Below, piece after piece: positions 35,658 through 43,722 of a DNA stretch of 64,000 bases; position 1 is the stretch's first letter, and each line of letters begins with the position of its first letter. The stretch is from Pseudomonas putida. GTDB taxonomy: Bacteria; Pseudomonadota; Gammaproteobacteria; Pseudomonadales; Pseudomonadaceae. The position numbers and the translations under genes were made by a program. The stretch covers positions 1 to 64,000 of the forward strand of contig NZ_JANHKS010000001.1 in assembly GCF_028682175.1 (NCBI RefSeq), written 5' to 3'. The notes beneath the pieces were generated by a model. That model was given only the letters and a program-made list of their open reading frames with translations, made no database searches and was not told the DNA's origin.

Positions 35658-37721
35658 TTACAGATCGAGCACCAACGGCCCTTGGGCCGGGACTGCGCAG
35701 CAGATCAGCACGTGGTCGGCCGCCGGCATTTCGGCGGGTGGGACCGGGTAATGCACCTGGCCGCTGACGAGCCGGGTCTTGCAGGTGCCGCACGAACCGC
35801 CGCGGCAACTGTATTCAGGGGTAAGGCCACGGCTTTCGGCCAGGTCCAGCAGGCTTCCGCCATCGGGCTGCCAGCGCGCCTCCTTGGCGGATTTTTCGAA
35901 GATCACCGGCACCGATGTCGTGGCCGCAGGCGGCTGTTCGATCCCGGCGGTCTGTTGATCGCCGGTACGCTTGAGGGTCGAGGGTCCGAAGGTTTCGGCG
36001 TGGATCCGCTCGTCACGGATATGCATCGCCCTCAACTCGTCATACAGCCCTTGTGTGAAGCTTGCCGGTCCGCAGACATAGAAATCGAAGTCGTTGAACG
36101 GCAACAGTGCCTTGAGCAGATTCAGGTCAATGCGACCTGCAAGGTGGAAGTCCTGGCCCAGGCGAGCCTCGGCTTCGGGCTGGCTCAGCAAGCGGACGGC
36201 CGTGAGTTTGTCTCCGGCGCTGGCAACCAGTGTGTCCAATTCCTCGCGAAAAGCCAGATCCACCAGACGACGTGCACTCTGGACGTACCAGGTAGGACGC
36301 ATCTTGCGCATGCGTTTGCCCTGATAAACCACCTCCCGCAGCATCGACAGCATGGGGGTAACGCCGATACCGGCACCCAGCAGCACCAATGGCCGGGTCT
36401 GAAGCGGGTCGAGGACGAAACTGCCCTGCGGCGCCCGCGCCTCGATCACATCACCGACCTTGAACACGTCATGCAGGTGCCCCGAGACCAGCCCGTCGCG
36501 CTTGACGCTGATGCGGAAAAACTCATCCGATGGCGCACTGGACAGGCTGTAGGTGCGGATCACCGGCCGGTCCTGGCCCGGCAGGGTCAGGCGCAACGGC
36601 AAGTGCTGCCCGGCCTTGAACGCCGGCATGCCTGCACCATCGGCGGGCTCGAAGTAGAAGGAGCGAATGCCCGCGCTTTCGTCTTCGATCCGCGTCACGT
36701 GCAATGGCCGCCACTGATCGCGCAGGGCGTCGGCCTGCAACCGGGTCGCGGCCTGTTCCCAGTCGCCGGTCAGCAGGCTCATGGGGGAAAACTCTTCGAA
36801 CTCCCAGCGCGAACGCAGCGCCTGCGGACGGCGAACCACCGCCTCGACCTCCACTTGCCAGAGCCGCTCTGCCCCCTGGAATGCCGCGATTTCCGGGCCT
36901 TCGAGAATCACCGTGGCGCGCCCGGTCAGTTGCAGCACGTCACCGGTGGGAAAGTCGATGAACAGCAGGCCGGCTTTCGGGTTGACCAGCAGATTGCCCA
37001 GCGTGTTGAAGAACAGGTTGCCGGCAAAATCCGGCACCGTCAGCACGTTGCCTTCGACCCGAACGAAACCAGCCTGCCCGCCGCGGTGGGACATGTCCAC
37101 CGAACGACGGGGCGCATCACCGTCCAGGTCCACGTAGCTGGCGACGAACAGCGTGTCGGCCGCACTGATCATCGCCACCGCTGCGTCGTCCAGCGCGTCC
37201 ATATGCTGCACCGGCGGACGCTGCTCTTTATCAGCGACATCCAGAGGGATCTGTTTGAGTTCACGCAACTGGATATAGGCCGGGCAGTTGCCGAACGAAT
37301 ACTCGACGCCGATCGAGAATCCCTGATCGTCGATGGCCTGGATATGGCCGTTCATGCGGTTGCGCCGCCGTGTGTGCAGGTCGATCCCCAGCAGGCCCAC
37401 TGCGGTGCCCGGGGCAAAGGCTTCGCCCATCGGATCATCGCTGTCGGGCAAGCGGGCGATGTCCAGCCGGTGCTCGGTGGGCGATGCGATGAAGCCGACA
37501 TCGGCGTCCATCAGGCTCGCCCAGGGCCTGCCTTGTGCATCCACCGCACCGATGAACAGGTACGGCAGATGCTCGTAGAATTCTCGATGTTGATCGGGCA
37601 TGAAGTCGCGCACGACCCGCTTGCCCAGGGCTTTCATCCGCTCGGCGACACCGGCGTGTTCCTGCATCTGCAGTTCACCCGGATGCCACGGTGAGTTTTT
37701 TTCAGAAGACATGTCGTTCAT
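35658..37721 (-). CDS. Three-domain oxidoreductase: PNPOx-like, FAD/NAD reductase and [2Fe-2S] ferredoxin
   Basis: This 687-residue cytoplasmic fusion has three parts. Residues 1-330 resemble the FMN-binding split barrel of pyridoxamine-5'-phosphate-oxidase-like proteins. Residues 345-590 are a ferredoxin-NADP reductase module, with FAD motif RTYSLSS and NAD-binding LGAGIGVTPMLSML. The C-terminal 85 residues are a plant-type ferredoxin, with CRGGSCGTC and a later Cys in ICCAVP as cluster ligands. Electrons would pass from NAD(P)H through FAD to the iron-sulfur centre, with a flavin or another acceptor bound by the N-terminal barrel. GGAGG lies 8 bases before the ATG. The physiological substrate is unknown. 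Confidence 0.9.
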   Translation of the reverse strand: MNDMSSEKNSPWHPGELQMQEHAGVAERMKALGKRVVRDFMPDQHREFYEHLPYLFIGAVDAQGRPWASLMDADVGFIASPTEHRLDIARLPDSDDPMGEAFAPGTAVGLLGIDLHTRRRNRMNGHIQAIDDQGFSIGVEYSFGNCPAYIQLRELKQIPLDVADKEQRPPVQHMDALDDAAVAMISAADTLFVASYVDLDGDAPRRSVDMSHRGGQAGFVRVEGNVLTVPDFAGNLFFNTLGNLLVNPKAGLLFIDFPTGDVLQLTGRATVILEGPEIAAFQGAERLWQVEVEAVVRRPQALRSRWEFEEFSPMSLLTGDWEQAATRLQADALRDQWRPLHVTRIEDESAGIRSFYFEPADGAGMPAFKAGQHLPLRLTLPGQDRPVIRTYSLSSAPSDEFFRISVKRDGLVSGHLHDVFKVGDVIEARAPQGSFVLDPLQTRPLVLLGAGIGVTPMLSMLREVVYQGKRMRKMRPTWYVQSARRLVDLAFREELDTLVASAGDKLTAVRLLSQPEAEARLGQDFHLAGRIDLNLLKALLPFNDFDFYVCGPASFTQGLYDELRAMHIRDERIHAETFGPSTLKRTGDQQTAGIEQPPAATTSVPVIFEKSAKEARWQPDGGSLLDLAESRGLTPEYSCRGGSCGTCKTRLVSGQVHYPVPPAEMPAADHVLICCAVPAQGPLVLDL

Positions 37722-37744
37722 GACGCAAACCTCCGAGCGATTGT

Positions 37745-37832
37745 TGTAGGAGTGAGCTTGCTCGCGATCGCGGTATGTCAGACACGGATATGTCGCTACC
37801 GAAAAACAATCGCGAGCAAGCTCACTCCTACA
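37745..37832. repeat. REP inverted pair (BIME), perfect 24-bp arms
   Basis: The 24-base arms at 37745-37768 and 37809-37832 are perfect inverted copies with core GTAGGAGTGAGCTTGCTCGC, separated by 40 bases. It sits between the convergent ends of transcription of the GST and the start of the oxidoreductase gene. Confidence 0.9.
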
Positions 37833-37873
37833 GGATGGGTGGCCGAGCCGAACCGTGCGGCTGGCTCAACACG

Positions 37874-38497
37874 TCAAACCACCAGGCCGGCCTTGGTGCT
37901 CGGCATCGGCACGAAGCCCTTGAGCCCTTCGACACGGGCCAGCCAGGCGCGCACGTTCGGGTAGGGTTCCAGCGACACGTTCCCTTCAGGCGCGTGGGCG
38001 ATGTAGGTGTAGGCGGCGACGTCAGCGATGGTGGCGTGATCGGCGGCGAGGAACTGGCGGCCGGTGAGGTGCTTCTCGATGATCTGCAGCACCGCGTGTG
38101 CACGTTCGATGGTGTCTTGCGGGTCGAAACCTGCGCCGAATACGGTAATCAGGCGGGCGCGGGCCGGACCGTTGTTGATCTGGCCCGAGGCCACCGACAG
38201 CCAGCGCTGAACCTGAGCGGCGCCTTCGGCATCGGTGGGCAGCCATTGGCCGGTGGTGTCGTATTTCTTCGCCAGATACACCAGGATCGCAGTGGAGTCG
38301 GCGATGATCGTGCCGTTATCGTCGATTACAGGCACTTGGCCGAAGGTGTTCAGTGCCTGGAACTCGGCGTTTTTCTGCGCGCCCTTGGCGAGGTCGACGA
38401 AACTGATTTCAGGCTCCAGCCCCAGCAGCGACAGCATCAACTGTGCACGATGGGCGTGGCCGGACAGCGGGAAGTGATACAGCTTGATTGCGCTCAT
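37874..38497 (-). CDS. Glutathione S-transferase family protein
   Basis: This 207-residue cytosolic GST has an N-terminal thioredoxin-like domain (1-80) with a probable catalytic Ser in [13 protein letters not shown], the cis-Pro in GQVPVIDD and the glutathione contact ADSTAIL. An all-helical C-terminal domain (90-207) contains the N-capping motif [16 protein letters not shown] precedes the ATG at 38497. It probably conjugates or reduces small electrophiles; no substrate is suggested by its neighbours, two LysR regulators upstream on the same strand. Confidence 0.9.
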   Translation of the reverse strand: MSAIKLYHFPLSGHAHRAQLMLSLLGLEPEISFVDLAKGAQKNAEFQALNTFGQVPVIDDNGTIIADSTAILVYLAKKYDTTGQWLPTDAEGAAQVQRWLSVASGQINNGPARARLITVFGAGFDPQDTIERAHAVLQIIEKHLTGRQFLAADHATIADVAAYTYIAHAPEGNVSLEPYPNVRAWLARVEGLKGFVPMPSTKAGLVV

Positions 38498-38644
38498 GGG
38501 TTTGGCTCCTGGTTCTGTGTGAGTGGTTGTCAGTGCGGGCTGATCCGTACTGATGGAGCGATACTGATCCACAACAGCAGAAGACAGAATCACCACGAAA
38601 GGCAATCCAGCATTTCATCTCATGAAATTATTGGCGTTTCGCGG

Positions 38645-39553
38645 TCATCCTCCGGTGGACAGCACGGGGTGCTGGCGCATGCGTTCAACGGCAAAATCCA
38701 CAAAGCTGCGCACCCGCGCCGATGCCCGCCGCCCTTCACGATAGACCAGATGCACCGGAACGGGATCGGGCTCGAAGGCTTCGAGCACGGGGACAAGTTG
38801 CCCGGCGCGCAGGTGCTCGTCAGCCTGATAGTGCAGGCAGCAGACCAGCCCTGCGCCCCTGACCGATGCCTCGATGGCCGACCTGGGCGTGGTGCAGCGC
38901 AGCACCGGCTTCAAGGGCACCGTGCGCATCACACCGTTCTGGCGCAGGCGCCACTCCTGCATGCGGTTGTCGGCGCTGCACACCACGACCGAGTGGGCGG
39001 CCAGATCGGCTGGGGTTCGAGGTTCGGTGTGGCGCGCGAGGTATGCGGGGCTGGCGCAGACGATCTGACGCACGGCGCCTACTTCACGGGCGACCATGAA
39101 CGCATCCGGCAACGGACCGATGAGCACCGCCACATCGATGCCTTCTTCGTGCAGGTTGGGAAAGCGGTCCTGATAGGTGACCGACATCTCGATGCCCGGC
39201 CAGGCCTTGAGGTAGTCGAGGACAATCGGCATCAACAGACGATCACCGAACAGCAAGGGCATTACCAGGCTCAGCAGGCCCTTGGGTTCGACGTGCAGAC
39301 CGTTGGCCGATGCGTCGGCTTCATCGGCCATGCGCAACAACCGCTCGCATTCGCTGGCGAAGGCACGGCCGACCTCGGTCAGGGTCACGCCGCGGGTGCT
39401 GCGGTTCAGCAACTGCGCGCCGAGGCGGGTTTCCAGGGCGGCCAGCGAGCGACTGATGGTCGCCTGGGAAACCCCGAGCCTGCGCGAGGCCGCCGCCAGC
39501 CCCTGCTCGCGGGCCACGGCGGCGAACACGGTCATTTGCTGATGACGATCCAT
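38645..39553 (-). CDS. LysR-family transcriptional regulator (downstream of a pair)
   Basis: This 302-residue LysR regulator has an N-terminal winged HTH (about 1-60, ASRRLGVSQATISRSLAALETRLGAQLLNRSTRGVTLT) and a periplasmic-binding-fold effector domain. Its ATG at 39553 shares a base with the TGA of the preceding LysR gene (TGATG), so the two are translationally coupled. It belongs to the large CrgA-like group in which regulators often act on a neighbouring efflux or dehydrogenase gene. The GST gene downstream is a possible target. The inducer is unknown. Confidence 0.91.
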   Translation of the reverse strand: MDRHQQMTVFAAVAREQGLAAASRRLGVSQATISRSLAALETRLGAQLLNRSTRGVTLTEVGRAFASECERLLRMADEADASANGLHVEPKGLLSLVMPLLFGDRLLMPIVLDYLKAWPGIEMSVTYQDRFPNLHEEGIDVAVLIGPLPDAFMVAREVGAVRQIVCASPAYLARHTEPRTPADLAAHSVVVCSADNRMQEWRLRQNGVMRTVPLKPVLRCTTPRSAIEASVRGAGLVCCLHYQADEHLRAGQLVPVLEAFEPDPVPVHLVYREGRRASARVRSFVDFAVERMRQHPVLSTGG

Positions 39554-40470
39554 CAGCGGCTGCGCCCGGCGGCCTTGATCGCGGGGTCGTTGTTCATGCG
39601 TTCGACGCAATAGTCGACAAAAGTCCGCACCTTGGCCGACACCTTGCGCTCGGCCTGATAACACACGTGCACCGGCACCGGCGGCTCTTCGAAGTCCTCC
39701 AGTATCAGCTCCAGCTCGCCACTGGCCACCTGGCTTGCGACCTGATAGGACAACACCCGCGTCACGCCCCAGCCCATCGCGGCGGCCGAGATCGCCCCCT
39801 GGTTGGCCGACACTGTGAGCCGCGAGTGCAGATCCACCTGCAGCGGCTTGCCGTCTTCCATGAAGTCCCAGCGGCGAACCAGCACACTGGATGCGGAGAT
39901 CACCAGCCGGTGTTGCTTGAGGTCATTGGGGTGCTGCGGGCGGCCGTGGGCATCCAGGTACGCGGGCGATGCACAGAGCACGCGGCGCACTTCGCCGACC
40001 TTTATGCCGTGCTGGCTGCTGTCCATCAGATGGCCGATGCGCACGGCAACATCGATGCCCTCCTCGACCATCTGCGTCACGCGATCAAGCAACAGCGCGT
40101 TGACGCTCACGCCCGGGTATTGCTGCAGGTAGCCGACCACCAGCGGCATGACGAACAACTCGCCAAACAGCATGGACGCGGTGACGGTGAGCTGGCCGAC
40201 AGGCTCGGCGATGCTGCCCCCTGCCGAGTCTTCGGCTTCTTCGAGTTCGCTGAGGATACGCCGGCAGTCGCTCAGGTAACGCTGGCCGGCTTCGCTCAGG
40301 TGTACGCTGCGGGTCGTGCGTGACAGCAACAGCGTGCCGATGCGCTTCTCAAGCGCCGCCACCGCACGAGTGACACTGGGCGCCGACATCTCCAGGCGCC
40401 GGGCAGCAGTGGCGAAACTGCGCTCTTCGCAGACGGCGATGAAAACCTGCATTTCCTGAAATCTGTCCAA
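39553..40470 (-). CDS. LysR-family transcriptional regulator (upstream of a pair)
   Basis: This LysR regulator of about 305 residues has an HTH at 1-60 (AARRLEMSAPSVTRAVAALEKRIGTLLLSRTTRSVHLS) and the usual effector domain. It resembles the downstream gene in sequence and organisation, particularly in the C-terminal VRTFVD(Y/F) segment, which suggests an old tandem duplication. I choose the TTG at 40470 because family members start (M)DRFQEMQVF; an ATG six codons later is the alternative. The frame is open further upstream only through REP sequence. It could regulate the divergent MFS gene 390 bases away. Confidence 0.87.
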   Translation of the reverse strand: MDRFQEMQVFIAVCEERSFATAARRLEMSAPSVTRAVAALEKRIGTLLLSRTTRSVHLSEAGQRYLSDCRRILSELEEAEDSAGGSIAEPVGQLTVTASMLFGELFVMPLVVGYLQQYPGVSVNALLLDRVTQMVEEGIDVAVRIGHLMDSSQHGIKVGEVRRVLCASPAYLDAHGRPQHPNDLKQHRLVISASSVLVRRWDFMEDGKPLQVDLHSRLTVSANQGAISAAAMGWGVTRVLSYQVASQVASGELELILEDFEEPPVPVHVCYQAERKVSAKVRTFVDYCVERMNNDPAIKAAGRSR

Positions 40471-40588
40471 GGCGGGGCTCGGTATCTGAGGGTGGGCGGG
40501 GACATGGTTTACACGTGCAGCGGGCGGTGAGGCAAGGGTAATAGCGTTTCGGGGGCTTTGCCTGGGCGTTGCGAGGCGAAATCCCTTC

Positions 40589-40741
40589 GTAGCAGCACGG
40601 CTTGCCGGCGTCGGCGATCTCAAGGACGCCATCGCGAGCGAGCTCACTCCTACAGGGTTGAGGTGAGCATACCCGTAGCAGTCCGGCTTGCCGGCGTCGG
40701 CGGTCTCAAGGACGCCATCGCGGGCAAGCGCGCTCCTACGG
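40589..40741. repeat. Two tandem REP units of about 67 bp
   Basis: The units at 40589-40655 and 40675-40741 share GTAGCAGNNCGGCTTGCCGG, then a TCAAGGACGCCATCGCG block, and end in reverse REP cores (GAGCTCACTCCTAC and GCAAGCGCGCTCCTAC). They lie between the divergent LysR and MFS genes, so the MFS promoter must be in the remaining 120 bases before 40863. Confidence 0.85.
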
Positions 40742-40862
40742 GGACATGAGGCGCGAGGCGAAACATCCTGAAATATCCGCTTGACGAAGACCACCCGACT
40801 GAGCGTTCATATTAGCGCACGACCGTACTCCACTTTACTCAACACACCCTCAGGAAACACTC

Positions 40863-42161
40863 ATGGTTTCGTCCGTCCTCGCGGCTTCCCTCTCCCGCCG
40901 TCGCATCCATTACAGCTGGGTCATCCTGGCCGTGACCTTCCTGACCATGCTGGTGATGGCCGGTGCCGTTGGCGCGCCTGGGGTGTTCATCAAACCGCTG
41001 GAGGCGGAATTCGGCTGGGACACCGCCGAAATCTCCTCGGCGCTGGCCGTGCGTTTCGCCCTGTTCGGCCTGACCGGCCCCTTCGCTGCGGCGTTCATGA
41101 ACCACTTCGGCGTGCGCAAGGTCGTGCTGTCCGCGCTGACCCTGGTCGCCACCGGCATGATTCTTTCACTGTTCATGACCCAGTTCTGGCAACTGGTCAT
41201 CCTCTGGGGGCTGGTGGTGGGTTTTGGCACCGGGCTGACCGCCATGGTGCTGGGCGCCACCGTCGCCACCCGCTGGTTCTCCCAGCGTCGCGGCATGGCC
41301 ATGGGCTTGCTCTCGGCCAGTTCCGCCACCGGGCAACTGGTGTTCATGCCAATGCTGGCCAACCTCACTGAACATTTTGGCTGGCGCACCGCCCTGACCT
41401 GCATCTGCGTGGCCATCGTCATTGCCGGCGTCGCAGTGCTGGCGCTGATGCGCAATCACCCCGCCGACCTGCAACTGCCCTCCTACGGCGACACCGAAAT
41501 CCAGCCCACCGCTGCCAGCAAACAGAGCCTGGGCCAATTGCTGGTCACGCCGATCAAGGTGCTGCGTGAAGTCTCCGGGACCTGGACGTTCTGGGTGCTG
41601 TTCATGACGTTTTTCATCTGCGGCGCCAGCACCAACGGCCTGATCCAGACGCACTTCATCAGCATGTGCGGCGATTACGGCCTGATCGCCACCACCGCCG
41701 CGAGCATGCTGGCGGTGATGGGGATTTTCGACTTCTTCGGGACCATCGGTTCAGGCTGGCTGTCGGACCGCTACGACAACCGCTGGCTGCTGTTCTGCTA
41801 CTACGGCTTTCGCGGGCTGTCGCTGATTATCCTGCCGTTCTCGGATTTCACGGTGTACGGCCTGTCGTTCTTCGCGCTGATCTATGGCCTGGACTGGATC
41901 GCCACCGTACCGCCGACGGTCAAGCTCACCGTGCAGAAGTTCGGCCCGGCGCGAGCCAACATCGTGTTTGGCTGGGTGTTCGCCGGTCACCAGTTGGGCG
42001 CCGCTTTTGCCGCGTTCGGCGCCGGATGGACACGCACTCACTTCGCCAGCTACCTGCCCGCGTTCTTCATCTCGGGCCTTTTGTGCGTGATCGCGGCGCT
42101 GATTGCGTTGTCCATCGTGCCGGTGGTCAAGGCGGCGCAGGCTCAACCTCAGAGCAACTGA
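40863..42161 (+). CDS. MFS transporter, monocarboxylate / oxalate-formate antiporter-like
   Basis: This 432-residue, 12-helix permease has features of the MCT/OxlT-like MFS branch: FIKPLEAEFGWDTAEISSALA after the first helix, RRGMAMGLLSASSATGQL in helix 5, and GSGWLSDRYDNRWLL at the second loop 2-3 repeat. A short AGGA lies before the ATG. Its 3' end overlaps the convergent ybgE gene by 13 bases. The substrate is probably a carboxylate; the divergent LysR pair may sense it. Its role is otherwise open. Confidence 0.88.
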   Translation: MVSSVLAASLSRRRIHYSWVILAVTFLTMLVMAGAVGAPGVFIKPLEAEFGWDTAEISSALAVRFALFGLTGPFAAAFMNHFGVRKVVLSALTLVATGMILSLFMTQFWQLVILWGLVVGFGTGLTAMVLGATVATRWFSQRRGMAMGLLSASSATGQLVFMPMLANLTEHFGWRTALTCICVAIVIAGVAVLALMRNHPADLQLPSYGDTEIQPTAASKQSLGQLLVTPIKVLREVSGTWTFWVLFMTFFICGASTNGLIQTHFISMCGDYGLIATTAASMLAVMGIFDFFGTIGSGWLSDRYDNRWLLFCYYGFRGLSLIILPFSDFTVYGLSFFALIYGLDWIATVPPTVKLTVQKFGPARANIVFGWVFAGHQLGAAFAAFGAGWTRTHFASYLPAFFISGLLCVIAALIALSIVPVVKAAQAQPQSN

Positions 42162-42451
42162 CGGGCCGTCAGCCACATCCCGTAGCCTGCGCCCATCAGG
42201 CCCCACGCCAATAGCGGGTGAAACACCACCCGCCAGGCCCGTGCCCTGGGCTCGAAACCGACGCCATGCACGAACCCGCCGGCCACGCCCCACATCACCA
42301 GCATCAGCAGGCTGTGGGAATAGTGGCCGTTGGCATCGAGCATCGAGGCGGGGTGAATCAGCAGGACCAGGCTCATGGGCACCGCCATCAGCAGGGACAG
42401 CACCCGGCTGATGGCATGGCCGAACGGTGAACGGGCAACCCTAGCGGTCAC
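42149..42451 (-). CDS. ybgE: Cytochrome bd operon protein YbgE
   Basis: This membrane protein of about 100 residues has three helices (about 10-30, 45-65 and 78-97). It matches YbgE-type proteins by position directly after cydX and by the segments SLLMAVPMSLVLLIHPASML and GFVHGVGFEPRARAWR. I start it at the GTG at 42451, which has GGAG 8 bases upstream and overlaps the end of cydX by 11 bases. It is thought to be accessory to cytochrome bd, with no catalytic function known. The end overlaps the convergent MFS gene. Confidence 0.82.
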   Translation of the reverse strand: MTARVARSPFGHAISRVLSLLMAVPMSLVLLIHPASMLDANGHYSHSLLMLVMWGVAGGFVHGVGFEPRARAWRVVFHPLLAWGLMGAGYGMWLTARQLL

Positions 42452-42557
42452 GGCCGTTCTCCACCGCGTCAGTATCCGAAGCCTCAAGCCACAAGGCGTT
42501 GATGATGCCGAAGCTGCAGGCCAGCAGCACACCGAGAATCCAGGCGAAATACCACAT
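42441..42557 (-). CDS. cydX: Cytochrome bd oxidase small subunit CydX
   Basis: This 38-residue single-helix protein begins MWYFAWILGVLLACSFGI and continues INALWLEASDTDA, the classic CydX signature. It stabilises haem binding in the bd-I oxidase by packing on CydA. AAGGAG precedes the ATG at 42557, which lies 12 bases after the cydB stop. It is too short for ordinary gene calling but unmistakable in sequence and position. Confidence 0.95.
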   Translation of the reverse strand: MWYFAWILGVLLACSFGIINALWLEASDTDAVENGRDR

Positions 42558-42569
42558 GTCTAGCGCTCC

Positions 42570-43712
42570 TTAATACAGGCCGTGAGGGTTTTGTTCGATG
42601 TGCGCATCGGTGACCTTGCCCCACATGCGGGCATAGCACCACAGCGTGTAGCAGAGGATCAGCGGCACGAAGATGGCGGCGGCGACCAGCATGATGACCA
42701 GGGTTCTGTGGCTGGACACCGCGTCCCACACCGTCAGGCTCGAGGCCGGGTCCAGGCTCGATGGCATGACGAACGGGAACAGCGCGAAACCCGCCGTGCA
42801 CAAGGCTCCGACGATGGCCAGGCTGCTGCCCGCGAACGCCGTCCGGCCCTGCCCCGCGCTGGCACCGAGCAAGGCCAGCAGTGCGCCAAAGACCCCGAGC
42901 AGCGGCGCGATGACAGTCAAAGGATGCGCGTGGTAATTGGCCATCCAGCCAGGGTTGGTGGCTGCCACGGTCTTGGACAGCGGGTTCAGCGCGCTGCCGG
43001 CATCGAAGGCCGAGGTGATCGCCAGGCCCTGAATTCCCCCCAGCAACAGCCACACCCCCGCACCGACGAACGCCAGCAGAAACACCAGCGACAGCCACTG
43101 CGCGGCACGCCGCGAGCGACGGGCAATCGCGCCTTCGGTGCGCATCATCAGCCAGGTGCCGCCGTGCAGCCCGAGCATGGACAGGCTCACCACCCCAGCC
43201 AGCAGGCCGAAGGGGCTGAGCAGTTGCCAGAAGTTGCCGTGGTAGCTGGAACGCAAGGTGTCATCGAACTGGAACGGCACGCCCAGCAGCAGGTTGCCGA
43301 ACGCCACGCCGAACACCAGCGACGGTACAAGGCCACCGACGAACAGGCCCCAGTCCCAGCTCTGGCGCCAGCGGGTATTCTCCAGCTTGCTGCGATAGTC
43401 GAAGCCCACCGGGCGCACGAACAGCGCGAACAGCACCAGCAGCAGCGCCCAGTACAACCCGGAAAACGCCGCCGAGTAGACCAGCGGCCAGGCGGCGAAC
43501 AACGCGCCACCGGCGGTGATCAGCCACACCTGGTTGCCGTCCCAGTGCGGAGCGATGGTGTTGATGACCACCCGCCGTTCAGTGTCGGTGCGGCCCACGA
43601 TAGGCATCAGCATCGCTGCGCCCAGGTCAAAGCCGTCAGTCAGAGCGAAACCGATCAGCAGCACGCCGACCAGCACCCACCAGATCAGTTTGAGTGTCTC
43701 GTAATCGAACAT
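42570..43712 (-). CDS. cydB: Cytochrome bd ubiquinol oxidase subunit II (CydB)
   Basis: This 380-residue integral membrane subunit has the usual length. Hallmarks are MFDYETLKLIWWVLVGVLL at the N-terminus, GFALTDGFDLGAAML, PHWDGNQVWLITAGGALFAAWP and a C-terminal helix followed by MWGKVTDAHIEQNPHGLY. CydB pairs with CydA in the membrane. GAGGA lies before the ATG, 10 bases after the cydA stop codon. It looks intact, in contrast to cydA upstream. Confidence 0.95.
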   Translation of the reverse strand: MFDYETLKLIWWVLVGVLLIGFALTDGFDLGAAMLMPIVGRTDTERRVVINTIAPHWDGNQVWLITAGGALFAAWPLVYSAAFSGLYWALLLVLFALFVRPVGFDYRSKLENTRWRQSWDWGLFVGGLVPSLVFGVAFGNLLLGVPFQFDDTLRSSYHGNFWQLLSPFGLLAGVVSLSMLGLHGGTWLMMRTEGAIARRSRRAAQWLSLVFLLAFVGAGVWLLLGGIQGLAITSAFDAGSALNPLSKTVAATNPGWMANYHAHPLTVIAPLLGVFGALLALLGASAGQGRTAFAGSSLAIVGALCTAGFALFPFVMPSSLDPASSLTVWDAVSSHRTLVIMLVAAAIFVPLILCYTLWCYARMWGKVTDAHIEQNPHGLY

Positions 43713-43722
43713 CGTCTGTTCC

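Noticed and set aside
40471-40794. N-terminal extension of the upstream LysR gene
   Set aside because: The extension reads through REP units and homologous sequence starts only at the HTH, so the TTG at 40470 is preferred.
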